In this document: in pieces, positions 8,603 to 17,651 of the stretch
Position numbering within the stretch: position 1 is the first letter of the stretch
Layout: each line of letters starts with the position of its first letter
Assembly: GCF_029285175.1 (NCBI RefSeq)
Contig: NZ_JABEDH010000002.1
Span: 496,001-560,000 of the forward strand
Length of the DNA stretch: 64,000 nt
Origin: Sulfitobacter sp. M05
GTDB lineage: Bacteria > Pseudomonadota > Alphaproteobacteria > Rhodobacterales > Rhodobacteraceae
Direction: 5' to 3'
The notes under the pieces: generated by a model
Database searches by the model: none
What the model was told of the DNA's origin: nothing
What the model saw: only the letters and a program-made list of their open reading frames with translations
Position numbers and translations under genes: made by a program

Positions 8603-11600
8603 TTATTCCGCAGGAACCGCCGTGGGTTCAAGGCTTAGCGGTGCCGGCAAATGCGTCAACATCTCCTTCGGGCAAATTTGCAGGAAGTTCTGTTTTTCCT
8701 GCTCCCAATGCTGAAGGATTTCTGCCGCCTTGACGCTGTTGGTCTCTTCCAGATGCCGCTCCAGCAACCCTTTCAACTGCGCCGTCCAGTGATCCACAGT
8801 CACGGGGCATGTCACCACCGTTTCATGGTTCATCAGCAGGGATGCTTCGCCGTCCGGGTCATAAAGATAGGCCATACCGCCCGTCATCCCGGCACCAAAG
8901 TTGGCACCAATCGCCCCAAGGATCACCGCAACACCGCCGGTCATATATTCACACCCGTTACTGCCACAGCCCTCAATAACCACCTTCGCGCCAGAGTTGC
9001 GCACCGCAAACCGCTCGCCCGCACGTCCGGCAGCAAACAGATGCCCCTCGGTCGCACCATAAAGAACAGTGTTCCCGATGATGGTGTTCTCGGACGCGGT
9101 GATCCGGCTCGACATCGGCGGACGCACAACAATCGTGCCGCCAGACAAACCTTTGCCAACATAGTCATTGGCATCACCAGACACTTCCAGCTTCAGTCCC
9201 GGGGCCGCGAACGCGCCCAACGACTGCCCCGCAGACCCGGTTAGCTTCACCGTCAGGTGATCCGGCTGCAACCTGTTGCGCATCCCGAACTGTTTCACGA
9301 TATGGCTTGATACCCGCGTGCCCACGGTCCGGTGCGTGTTCTGCACCGCATAAGACAGCTGCATCTTCTCGCCATCTTCAAGGAACCGCGCGGCATCCCG
9401 CACGATCTGCGCATCCAGCGTATCCGGCACCACATTGCGCGGCTTGTCGCGGTCATAGACGTTTTCATGCGCCCCATCGACCGTGATCAACAGCGGGTTC
9501 AGGTCCAGATCATCCAGATGTGCTGATCCACGTGAAACCTGTGTCAGCAGGTCCGCACGCCCGATCACATCCTCCAGCGATTTTGCACCGATACGTGCCA
9601 AAATCTCGCGTACCTCAGTGGCATAGAAGGTGATCAGGTTCACAACCTTATCCGCATTGCCGGTGAACTTGTCGCGCAGCGCCTCGTCCTGCGTGCAAAC
9701 CCCCACAGGGCAGGTGTTGCTCTGGCACTGACGCACCATAATACAGCCCATGGCGATCAATGCCGCCGTGCCGATGCCGTATTCCTCGGCCCCCAACATC
9801 GCCGCCATGACAATGTCCCGGCCCGTGCGTAAACCACCATCGGTGCGCAAGGTTACGCGATCCCGCAGGTTGTTCATCGACAATACCTGATGGGCCTCGG
9901 TCAAACCCATTTCCCACGGCAAACCCGCATATTTGATCGAGGTCGCAGGGCTGGCACCGGTGCCGCCATTGTGACCCGAAATCAGGATGATATCCGCCTT
10001 GGCCTTGGCCACACCGGCGGCAATCGTGCCAACACCGCTTGAAGCCACCAACTTCACCGTCACCTTACAGCGCGGGTTGATCTGCTTCAGGTCATAGATC
10101 AGCTGCGCAAGGTCTTCGATGGAGTAGATGTCATGGTGCGGCGGTGGTGAAATCAACGTCACCCCTTTGGTCGAATGCCGCAGACGCGCGATCAGATCGG
10201 TCACCTTCATACCGGGCAGTTGCCCACCCTCACCGGGTTTGGCACCCTGCGCCACCTTGATCTCCAGCTCTTCACACTGGTTCAGATACTCCGCAGTCAC
10301 ACCAAAGCGCCCCGATGCGACCTGCTTGATCTTGGCAGACGGGTTATCACCGTTCGGCTCGGGTACAAAATGCGCCGGATCTTCACCGCCTTCGCCACTG
10401 TCCGACTTGGCACCAATCCGGTTCATTGCCACGTTCAACGTCTTATGCGCCTCAGGGCTTAGCGCGCCCAGGGACATGCCTGGTGTCACAAACCGCTTGC
10501 GGATAGAGGTGATGCTTTCCACCTCTTCCAGCGCCACGGGTTCGCCCAACGGTTTGATGTCCAGAAGGTCACGCAGATGGATCGGCGGATTGCTTTGCAT
10601 CTTTTTCGAATACTGTTGCCACATCTGATAAGAGGCTCTGTTACAGGCCATTTGCAGCAGATGCATACTCGACGCTTCCCACGCGTGGGTCTCGCCAGAC
10701 TTGCGTGCCTTGTAGAACCCGCCAATGGGCAAGACGGTGCCGTCCCCCTGCCAGCCCTGCGCATGAACCGCTTCGGCTTTGCGCTGAATGCCGGTGACAC
10801 CGATGCCGGAAATTCGGCTGGTCATCCCCGGGAAAAACTCTGCACACATGGCACGGGACAGGCCCACAGCCTCAAAGTTCAGACCGCCGCGATAGGACGA
10901 AATAACGCTGATGCCCATCTTCGCCATGATCTTGAGCAGACCCTGATCAATCGCTTCACGATAGCGTTGCACAGCCTCGGTCAGCGTTTGATCCAGCAAA
11001 CCGCGCTCAATCCGATCCGCCAGCGAATCCTCCGCCAGATAGGCGTTAACAACGGTCGCACCGCAGCCGATCAGCACCGCAAAATAATGCGGATCAACAC
11101 ATTCGGCAGAGCGCACATTCAGCGATGTGAAGGTCCGTAAACCCTTGCGCGTCAGGTGGCTGTGGACCGCGCTGGTCGCAAGGATCATCGGCATTGCGAC
11201 CTTGTCCGCACTGCTCAGATGATCGGTCAGCACCAGATGGCCCGCGCCGGAACGAACCGCATCTTCGGCTTCGGCGCGCACACGGGCCAGACTGGCGTTC
11301 AGATTGGTGCCCCCCGCCTCAAAGGTGCAATCGATTGTCACCACATCAGCGTTAAAATGGCTGAACAGCTCGTCAAACTGCGCATTGCCCACAAAAGGCG
11401 AATCCAACACCAGAATTTCGGTCTGGCTGCTGTCCTCGTCCAACACGTTCTTAAGGTTACCGAACCGTGTCTTCAGGCTCATCACCCGGAATTCACGCAG
11501 GGAATCAATCGGCGGATTGGTCACCTGCGAGAAATTCTGACGGAAGAAATGGCTTAGCGGACGGTACTGTTTCGACAAAACAGCCGAAGGCGTGTCATCG

Positions 11601-13135
11601 CCCATCGAGGCCAGCGTCTCCTTGCCGTCTTCGGCCATCGGGGCCAGAATCTGCTCCAGATCCTCGATCGAATACCCCGCCGCAACCTGACGCTGGCGCA
11701 GGTCATTACCGGTATAGACCGGCTGCTCCGTCACCTTGGCCAGAGGCCCGTCCAGCTCGACAATCTTGCCAACCCAATCACCAAAGGGCAGCGCCTGTGA
11801 CAGCTTGTCCTTGATCTTGGCGTCGTGAAACAGCTCGCCCTTCTTCATATCAACCGCAATCATCTGACCAGGGCCAAGCGCGCCCTTTTCGATGACATTG
11901 GGTTCATCCATCGGCACCATGCCCGCTTCGGAACCGGCAATCAGCATCCCGTCGGCGGTCACCACATACCGCATCGGCCGCAAACCGTTGCGATCCAAGC
12001 CCGCACAAACCCAGCGGCCATCCGTCATCGCCAATGCGGCAGGGCCATCCCATGGCTCCATCACAGAGTTGCAATAGGAATACATGTCGCGCCACGCCTG
12101 CGGCAGCTCCACCGCCTGCTTTGACCAGCTTTCAGGCACCAGCATGGTTTTCGCCATCGGTGCGGAACGTCCCGCACGCACCAAGGCCTCGAACACCGCA
12201 TCCAGCGCCGCTGAATCCGACGAACCTGCCGCCACAATCGGTTTGATATCCTCGGCCATATCGCCAAAGGCACCCGATGCCATGCGAATCTCGTGGCTCT
12301 TCATCCAGTTCAGGTTGCCCTTTAGGGTGTTGATCTCGCCGTTATGCGCCAACATCCGGAACGGCTGCGCCAGCCACCACTGCGGAAAGGTGTTTGTCGA
12401 ATAGCGCTGGTGATAAATCGCAAAGGCGCTCTCGAACCGTTCATCCATCAGATCGGGATAGAACTCCGCCACCTGCTCGGCCAGCATCATGCCCTTATAA
12501 ATGATCGACCGGCAGGACATCGACGCAATGTAGAACGACGCAATCCCCGCTGCGATGGCCGCCTTTTCGATCCGGCGGCGGATGACATAAAGCTCGCGTT
12601 CGAAAACATCCTCATCCACTCCCTTAGAGTTGGAAATCAGGATCTGTTCAATCTCGGGGCGGGTCGCATTCGCCTTTTCCCCCAGACAAGAGGTCTTCAC
12701 CGGGACATGCCGCCAGCCATAGATGTAATACCCCATCCGCAGAACTTCGGATTCAACAATCGTCCGACATGTTTCCTGCGCGCCAAAGTTGGAGCGGGGC
12801 AAAAACACCTGACCCACCGCGATCAACTCGTCTTCGCGCGGTTTGTGACCGGTGCGGCGCACCTGATCGTAAAAGAACGGCACCGGAATTTGTACATGAA
12901 TGCCCGCGCCGTCGCCGGTTTTCCCATCCGCATCTACCGCACCACGGTGCCAGATCGCCTTCAGCGCCTTAATGCCGTTTTCCACAACCCCGCGGCTGCG
13001 TGTTCCGTCAATATTAACAACAAGGCCCACGCCACAGGAAGAATGCTCTTCTTCTGGGGAATACAGACCTTTTTCGGCCATCATCGCCCGCTTTGCTTCC
13101 TCACGTGCGACCCACTCGGCATTATACTTGGTCAT
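8603..13135 (-). CDS. gltB: Glutamate synthase (NADPH) large subunit
   Basis: Large subunit of GOGAT, which makes two glutamates from glutamine and 2-oxoglutarate. The 1510 residues match the family size. A propeptide of about 33 residues precedes the conserved CGVG, where the cysteine becomes the N-terminal nucleophile of the glutaminase domain. The central and FMN-binding synthase domains follow, with the [3Fe-4S] cysteines in RQCQSNTCPVGVC, then the C-terminal GXGXG beta-helix with repeated G-G-x-I/V-V-V turns. A strong AAAGGAGTT precedes the ATG. Transcription order is gltD, a GFA gene, then gltB. Confidence 0.97.
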   Translation of the reverse strand: MTKYNAEWVAREEAKRAMMAEKGLYSPEEEHSSCGVGLVVNIDGTRSRGVVENGIKALKAIWHRGAVDADGKTGDGAGIHVQIPVPFFYDQVRRTGHKPREDELIAVGQVFLPRSNFGAQETCRTIVESEVLRMGYYIYGWRHVPVKTSCLGEKANATRPEIEQILISNSKGVDEDVFERELYVIRRRIEKAAIAAGIASFYIASMSCRSIIYKGMMLAEQVAEFYPDLMDERFESAFAIYHQRYSTNTFPQWWLAQPFRMLAHNGEINTLKGNLNWMKSHEIRMASGAFGDMAEDIKPIVAAGSSDSAALDAVFEALVRAGRSAPMAKTMLVPESWSKQAVELPQAWRDMYSYCNSVMEPWDGPAALAMTDGRWVCAGLDRNGLRPMRYVVTADGMLIAGSEAGMVPMDEPNVIEKGALGPGQMIAVDMKKGELFHDAKIKDKLSQALPFGDWVGKIVELDGPLAKVTEQPVYTGNDLRQRQVAAGYSIEDLEQILAPMAEDGKETLASMGDDTPSAVLSKQYRPLSHFFRQNFSQVTNPPIDSLREFRVMSLKTRFGNLKNVLDEDSSQTEILVLDSPFVGNAQFDELFSHFNADVVTIDCTFEAGGTNLNASLARVRAEAEDAVRSGAGHLVLTDHLSSADKVAMPMILATSAVHSHLTRKGLRTFTSLNVRSAECVDPHYFAVLIGCGATVVNAYLAEDSLADRIERGLLDQTLTEAVQRYREAIDQGLLKIMAKMGISVISSYRGGLNFEAVGLSRAMCAEFFPGMTSRISGIGVTGIQRKAEAVHAQGWQGDGTVLPIGGFYKARKSGETHAWEASSMHLLQMACNRASYQMWQQYSKKMQSNPPIHLRDLLDIKPLGEPVALEEVESITSIRKRFVTPGMSLGALSPEAHKTLNVAMNRIGAKSDSGEGGEDPAHFVPEPNGDNPSAKIKQVASGRFGVTAEYLNQCEELEIKVAQGAKPGEGGQLPGMKVTDLIARLRHSTKGVTLISPPPHHDIYSIEDLAQLIYDLKQINPRCKVTVKLVASSGVGTIAAGVAKAKADIILISGHNGGTGASPATSIKYAGLPWEMGLTEAHQVLSMNNLRDRVTLRTDGGLRTGRDIVMAAMLGAEEYGIGTAALIAMGCIMVRQCQSNTCPVGVCTQDEALRDKFTGNADKVVNLITFYATEVREILARIGAKSLEDVIGRADLLTQVSRGSAHLDDLDLNPLLITVDGAHENVYDRDKPRNVVPDTLDAQIVRDAARFLEDGEKMQLSYAVQNTHRTVGTRVSSHIVKQFGMRNRLQPDHLTVKLTGSAGQSLGAFAAPGLKLEVSGDANDYVGKGLSGGTIVVRPPMSSRITASENTIIGNTVLYGATEGHLFAAGRAGERFAVRNSGAKVVIEGCGSNGCEYMTGGVAVILGAIGANFGAGMTGGMAYLYDPDGEASLLMNHETVVTCPVTVDHWTAQLKGLLERHLEETNSVKAAEILQHWEQEKQNFLQICPKEMLTHLPAPLSLEPTAVPAE

Positions 13136-13173
13136 GGGTTAACTCCTTTGACAAATAATTTCTGGCTCGGGGA

Positions 13174-13218
13174 TGCCGCCCGCATCTTGCGGCGGCGGTT
13201 CCCGTCTTGCCGGCGGGA
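13174..13218. promoter_or_regulatory. Two GC-rich stem-loops upstream of gltB
   Basis: In the 115-base gap between the GFA gene and gltB there are two adjacent short stem-loops: GCCGCC/GGCGGC (13175-13180 and 13191-13196) and TCCCG/CGGGA (13200-13204 and 13214-13218). Neither is followed by a T-run. They could form a leader structure, an intercistronic processing site or a weak terminator for the GFA gene. The function is unknown. Confidence 0.35.
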
Positions 13219-13250
13219 CGCAATGCCCTTTTCCCGGCCTAAATCCTTAC

Positions 13251-13679
13251 TCACGGGTTTTGCTCTTCTGACGGCGCAAACATTGCAATGGTCTCCGCCG
13301 TACTCATCCGTTTATGATCCCCGGCCAAGGCATAGCCTTGCGGACATTTGTCGGAAAAGAACTCAACCTTGAGGGTGCCGCCGCCCGCATTCGGGAACAG
13401 CCCTGCCGACAGGTTGCGCGACCCATCTTCGTCAAACCCATACCAAAGCGTCGATCCGCAAGTTCCGCAAAACCCGCGCCCGCCCCAGTCAGATGATTTG
13501 AACTGCTGCGCTGGGCCAGTCACCGAAATGCTCCCCGGTACCGTCTCAAGCGAGAAAAACGGCCCCGATGTATGCTGACGGCACATGTCACAATGACAGG
13601 CCCGCAAACGCGGGTTGTCTACTGTGGCGGAGATTTGCACCGCACCGCACAGGCATTGACCCTGTATTTCTTCAGACAT
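13251..13679 (-). CDS. GFA-family zinc-binding protein
   Basis: A 142-residue member of the GFA (glutathione-dependent formaldehyde-activating enzyme-like, CENP-V/Mss4) fold family. The zinc cysteines are visible: CLCGAV near the N-terminus, CHCDMCRQH around residue 30-40, and FCGTCGSTLWYG around residue 70. The family is often named after S-hydroxymethylglutathione synthase, but that activity is disputed and most members are uncharacterised. It lies between gltD and gltB on the same strand (117 and 115 bases away), so it may be part of the glutamate synthase transcript; no functional link is known to me. Confidence 0.88.
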   Translation of the reverse strand: MSEEIQGQCLCGAVQISATVDNPRLRACHCDMCRQHTSGPFFSLETVPGSISVTGPAQQFKSSDWGGRGFCGTCGSTLWYGFDEDGSRNLSAGLFPNAGGGTLKVEFFSDKCPQGYALAGDHKRMSTAETIAMFAPSEEQNP

Positions 13680-13796
13680 TGTTCATTCTTTCGCTTTTTC
13701 AGGCCAATATCGCTGACCTATTCACTTTTGGCTGGCCGCATTGCTGCGCTGCGGCGGTGCATCGGGGGTGTACAGAAGGCGTACCGGGGGTGCCCC

Positions 13797-15230
13797 CTAT
13801 TCCGCCGCCAACGATGCCATGTTGTTCAACCGGTCAAGGATCGCCTCGGCGCAATCGCGCCCGTCCTTGATTGCCCAGACCACCAGTGACGCACCGCGCA
13901 CGATATCACCCACCGCATAAACACCGTCCATCTCGGTGGCACCGGTGATATATTCGGTCTTGATCGTGCCCCAGCGGGTCACCGGCAATTCCGGCTCATT
14001 CCAAAGCGTTGGCAAATCCTCAGGCTCGAAACCCAGGGCCATGATCACCAGATCCGCGTCTTCGACGTAATCCGCACCCTCGATCACCTCCGGTGCCTGA
14101 CGCCCTGTTGCATCCGGCGCACCCAGACGCATCTTTTGCACCATCACACCGCTGACCGGATCACCGACAAACCCTTTGGGCGCGGTCAGCCATTCAAACT
14201 GCACGCCCTCTTCCTCGGCATTGGCAACCTCGCGCTGGCTGCCCGGCATGTTGGCGCGGTCACGACGATACAAACACTTCACGCTTTCCGCGCCCTGACG
14301 GATTGACGTACGCACACAGTCCATCGCGGTGTCACCACCACCGATGACAACCACCCGCTTGCCCTTGGCATCCAGACGACCGGAATCAAATTCCTCCACC
14401 GCATCCCCAAAACTTTTGCGGTTGCTCGCCGTTAGGAAATCAATCGCCCGTTCAAGGCCCGGCACGCCAATACCAGGGGCCTGAATTTCCCTTGTTTTGT
14501 AAACACCTGTGGCAATAACCACCGCATCATGTGCCTCGCGGATCTCGGCAAAGCTGATGTCCTTGCCGACGGTGCAATTCAGCTTGAACGTCACGCCGCC
14601 CGCCTCAAGCTGTTCATTGCGGCGCATCACCACATCTTTCTCAAGTTTGAAACCGGGAATGCCATAGGTCAGCAATCCACCAGCGCGGTCATATGTGTCA
14701 TAGACCGTGACCTGCACACCCTGCCGGCGCAGCACATCCGCCGCCGCCAGACCACCGGGGCCCGCACCGATGATGCCAACGCTTTCGGTGCGCTCTGCCT
14801 TGGGTTTGATCGGCTGAACCCAGCCGTTTTCCCATGCGGTATCCGTAATGTATTTTTCGACCGACCCGATTGTCACGGTCCCGTGGCCAGATGACTCAAT
14901 GACGCAATTGCCTTCGCACAGGCGGTCCTGCGGGCAAATGCGGCCACAAATTTCCGGGAATGTATTGGTCGCCTGCGATACTTCATAGGCCTCCTGCAAC
15001 CGCCCCTCTGCTGTCAGGCGCAGCCAGTCAGGGATGTTGTTATGCAGCGGGCAATGGCTTTGACAGTAGGGGACACCGCACTGGCTACAACGGCTGGCTT
15101 GCTCCTTGGCTTTGGTGTCCGCGTACTCTGCGTAAATTTCATTGAAGTCCGCACGCCGTAAATCAGGCGGACGCTTTTCCGGCATATCCCGCTCAAGACT
15201 CACAAATTTCAACATCGGCTGCTTTGCCAT
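13797..15230 (-). CDS. gltD: Glutamate synthase small subunit
   Basis: NADPH-oxidising small subunit that feeds electrons to GltB. The 477 residues include an N-terminal double [4Fe-4S] region (CSQCGVPYCQSHCPLHNNIPDW and CGRICPQDRLCEGNC), an FAD Rossmann motif GAGPGGLAAADVLRRQG near residue 150, and an NADPH motif VVVIGGGDTAMDC near residue 285. The start at 15230 was chosen because AAGGA lies at good distance. The ATGs at 15236 and 15251 are worse placed: the first is only a base from that site. It is the first gene of the gltD-GFA-gltB run, and the 157-base AT-rich gap upstream probably holds the promoter. Confidence 0.96.
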   Translation of the reverse strand: MAKQPMLKFVSLERDMPEKRPPDLRRADFNEIYAEYADTKAKEQASRCSQCGVPYCQSHCPLHNNIPDWLRLTAEGRLQEAYEVSQATNTFPEICGRICPQDRLCEGNCVIESSGHGTVTIGSVEKYITDTAWENGWVQPIKPKAERTESVGIIGAGPGGLAAADVLRRQGVQVTVYDTYDRAGGLLTYGIPGFKLEKDVVMRRNEQLEAGGVTFKLNCTVGKDISFAEIREAHDAVVIATGVYKTREIQAPGIGVPGLERAIDFLTASNRKSFGDAVEEFDSGRLDAKGKRVVVIGGGDTAMDCVRTSIRQGAESVKCLYRRDRANMPGSQREVANAEEEGVQFEWLTAPKGFVGDPVSGVMVQKMRLGAPDATGRQAPEVIEGADYVEDADLVIMALGFEPEDLPTLWNEPELPVTRWGTIKTEYITGATEMDGVYAVGDIVRGASLVVWAIKDGRDCAEAILDRLNNMASLAAE

Positions 15231-15387
15231 GGTCATTTCCTTACGTATCACCCGCCAGGCACACCAGCTACTACAGGCCGAAAAGGAATAAAAGACAGCA
15301 ATGCTGACCTATATATGAGTTTTACGAATTAGCTACCAAGCTTGCATTCAATTACCGCGAATTTTAGATCCGTATCGGACCTACCAT

Positions 15388-16194
15388 TTAAAATCCTGCC
15401 ATCAATCCAGCCAGGGCCACACCGCCGACAATGATCCGCCACCACCCGAACAAGGCGTAGCCGTGCTTGCTGACATAACCCAAAAGCCACTTCACAACGA
15501 GAACCGCCGCAATGAAAGCAAACACGAAACCCACCGCAATTTCACCCATCGCATTGGCGTCCAGCACATCGCGGTTTTTGTAGAGATCATAGGCAAAAGC
15601 ACCGGCCATCGTCGGCATCGACAGGAAAAACGAGAACTCCGCAGCCGCCCGTTTGCTTGCGCCCAACATCAACGCCCCCACGATGGTCGATCCCGACCGC
15701 GAGGTGCCCGGGATCATCGCAAGACACTGAATAAAACCGATTTTCAACGCCATCGACAGCGGGAATTCCATCGCATCATCATGTTTTGTTTCCGGCGCGA
15801 TACGCTCCACCATCAACAGGATAACACCGCCAATAATCAACATCACGGCAATCAACACAGGCGTTTCAAACAACACCGTCTTGATAAAGTCATGGGCCAG
15901 AACCCCGATCACCACCGCTGGCATAAAGGCCACCAGCACCGACAAAATAAAGCGCCGCGACGCAGGGTCATGCGGCGCGGTCGAGAACACCGCCCACAAC
16001 CGTGACGCATAAACAGTGAGAATCGCCAAGACCGCACCAAGCTGGATCACAACCTCAAAGGTGCGACCCGCGCTTTCAAAGCCTAAAAAATGGGCAGCAA
16101 GCAGTAAATGTCCAGTCGAGGACACCGGAATGAACTCTGTCAGCCCCTCCAGCAACCCCAGAAAAGCGGCAACCAGCGTCGTGGAACCATCCAT
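15388..16194 (-). CDS. uppP: Undecaprenyl-diphosphatase
   Basis: Integral membrane enzyme that dephosphorylates undecaprenyl pyrophosphate to recycle the lipid carrier used for peptidoglycan and surface polysaccharides; overexpression gives bacitracin resistance. The 268 residues show the family motifs [17 protein letters not shown] near the N-terminus and [10 protein letters not shown] near residue 165, within about eight membrane helices. The ATG overlaps the stop of the upstream NDUFA9-like gene by one base (TGATG), indicating translational coupling. Confidence 0.96.
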   Translation of the reverse strand: MDGSTTLVAAFLGLLEGLTEFIPVSSTGHLLLAAHFLGFESAGRTFEVVIQLGAVLAILTVYASRLWAVFSTAPHDPASRRFILSVLVAFMPAVVIGVLAHDFIKTVLFETPVLIAVMLIIGGVILLMVERIAPETKHDDAMEFPLSMALKIGFIQCLAMIPGTSRSGSTIVGALMLGASKRAAAEFSFFLSMPTMAGAFAYDLYKNRDVLDANAMGEIAVGFVFAFIAAVLVVKWLLGYVSKHGYALFGWWRIIVGGVALAGLMAGF

Positions 16195-17186
16195 CAGCTG
16201 TTGCGCAGGTTTTGTGCCGAATCCTTGATTGCGTCATACTGACCGGACGGACGGAACCGCCACAGGTAGTCGACCAGAACAGCATCCATTGCCACAGGCG
16301 TAATGCCAAGTTCTTTCAAACCCTTGGCATCCTGCGCCACGACATTGTCTTTACGCAGGTTCTTCAACTGGTCACGCGTCAACACGCCGTTGGACACCAG
16401 ACCACCCGTCACCGCCTGCACCATGTCAAAGCCCCAGGCGATAATGCCCGCGATCCAGTTTGGCAGGTTCACAATCAGGCGACGGCGGTGGATCACATCC
16501 AGCATCCGCTGCATCAGCCCGCGCATGGTTTCTTTTTGCGGACCGCCCAGCTCGTAAACGCCACTGGCGGCCTTACCGGTCACGCCCATCTCTGCCGCTT
16601 CGGCAACATCACCGACATAGACCGGCTGAAACTCGATATTCCCGCCCGCGATAGGCAACACAGGGCTGATACGGGTCATACCAGCGAAGCGGTTGAAAAA
16701 ACCGTCCTCTGGTCCGAACACAATAGAAGGCCGCAGGATAACGGCATTCGGCATATGCTCCAGTACCCCGGCTTCACCTGCGGCTTTGCTGACGGCATAT
16801 TCACTGTCCGCATCCGCATCCGCATCTGCACCAATCGCTGAGATATGCACCATACGGCCCACGCCATTCTCCGCAGCCAACCGCGCCACGCGCGCCGCAC
16901 CTTCGGCCTGCACCGCATCAAATTTGTTCTTACCGCTTTCGGCCAGAATACCAACGCAGTTCACCACGGCATCCGCACCACTCAGGGCAGCCCGCACAGA
17001 AGCATCATCGCGAATATTGCACAATACCGGCTCGACCTGTCCGACAACACCGTAAGGCTTCACAAACAAAGCTTCGTTCGGATTACGAACAGCCACGCGT
17101 ACCCGCCACCCCGCACGCGCCATCCGCTGTGCGATATAACGCCCGACGAAACCGGACCCGCCATAAATTGTAACCAACTTGGACAT
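16194..17186 (-). CDS. Complex I NDUFA9-subunit-family protein (atypical SDR)
   Basis: NAD(P)-binding Rossmann protein of 330 residues with an N-terminal [16 protein letters not shown] dinucleotide motif. It is related to the eukaryotic complex I accessory subunit NDUFA9/NDUFA39 kDa, found in alphaproteobacteria. These atypical short-chain dehydrogenases usually lack the YxxxK catalytic pair and bind NADPH structurally. Whether the bacterial form associates with complex I is not shown here, since no nuo genes are in the window. It is translationally coupled to uppP. A purine-rich CAGGAGCATCACC region precedes the start. Confidence 0.85.
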   Translation of the reverse strand: MSKLVTIYGGSGFVGRYIAQRMARAGWRVRVAVRNPNEALFVKPYGVVGQVEPVLCNIRDDASVRAALSGADAVVNCVGILAESGKNKFDAVQAEGAARVARLAAENGVGRMVHISAIGADADADADSEYAVSKAAGEAGVLEHMPNAVILRPSIVFGPEDGFFNRFAGMTRISPVLPIAGGNIEFQPVYVGDVAEAAEMGVTGKAASGVYELGGPQKETMRGLMQRMLDVIHRRRLIVNLPNWIAGIIAWGFDMVQAVTGGLVSNGVLTRDQLKNLRKDNVVAQDAKGLKELGITPVAMDAVLVDYLWRFRPSGQYDAIKDSAQNLRNS

Positions 17187-17314
17187 GGTGATGCTCCTGT
17201 CTGCGCATTGACTTTAAGGTGATGTACCGCCCTGTCGGGCTTGCGACAAGCAACAATTGGAGGGGCACGCGGCAATGAAGCTTCAAGAACCTCGAATTTT
17301 TGATTAAATTGCGA

Positions 17315-17343
17315 TTGACACCCGTCTTGGCTGGCCTTAGTCA
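17315..17343 (+). promoter_or_regulatory. Candidate sigma-70 promoter of tRNA-Leu
   Basis: A perfect TTGACA -35 hexamer (17315-17320) is followed after 17 bases by TAGTCA (17338-17343), a poor -10 match. The tRNA begins 16 bases further on. The position and the perfect -35 support it; the -10 is weak. Confidence 0.45.
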
Positions 17344-17358
17344 GCCCTCACGTGACCT

Positions 17359-17444
17359 GCCCAGGTGGCGGAATGGTAGACGCGCTAGCTTCAGGTGCTA
17401 GTACTGGCAACGGTGTGGAGGTTCGAGTCCTCTCCTGGGCACCA
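17359..17444 (+). tRNA. tRNA-Leu (anticodon CAG)
   Basis: A complete class II tRNA. The acceptor stem is GCCCAGG paired with CCTGGGC, and the CCA end is encoded (17442-17444). The D-arm GGCGGAATGGTAGACGC contains the GG of the D-loop, and the T-arm loop is GTTCGAGTC. The anticodon stem CTAGC/GCTAG encloses the loop TTCAGGT, giving anticodon CAG at 17392-17394. The variable arm between anticodon and T stems is long, as expected for leucine tRNAs. Confidence 0.97.
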
Positions 17445-17613
17445 AAACTTAAGAGCCTCACTTTACAAAATTCTTAAGCTCAGTCGCGACAGCGACTGAT
17501 GACCGTCGGGGCTTTTGGCAGTTCAGCCACATAGCCAGACAAGTATCGTCAATTACCAATGCAACTGTCGCTCGGGACATCTGCGAACGTCTTGGCCAGT
17601 CAAAGAAATTTCC

Positions 17614-17635
17614 AAAAATGCCGGCTGGATCGGCA
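17614..17635 (-). terminator. Intrinsic terminator of the histidine kinase gene
   Basis: Read on the minus strand, a TGCCG/CGGCA stem with a 7-base loop is followed directly by TTTTT. It lies 16 bases beyond the kinase stop codon. The stem is short but position and T-run fit an intrinsic terminator. Confidence 0.6.
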
Positions 17636-17651
17636 CAGACGCGCACTGACC

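Noticed and set aside
12344..13372. Long plus-strand frame opposite gltB
   Set aside because: It is antisense to a confident gltB, has no recognisable domains and reads like a shadow of GC-rich codons.
13740..13796. GC-rich repeats upstream of gltD's stop, considered as a small RNA or repeat element
   Set aside because: Only short imperfect matches (GGGGGTG runs); no stable hairpin with a T-run or second copy.
17458..17646. Short minus-strand frame just after tRNA-Leu, considered as an integrase remnant
   Set aside because: No integrase motif, no direct repeat of the tRNA 3' end nearby, and the frame contains the kinase terminator.
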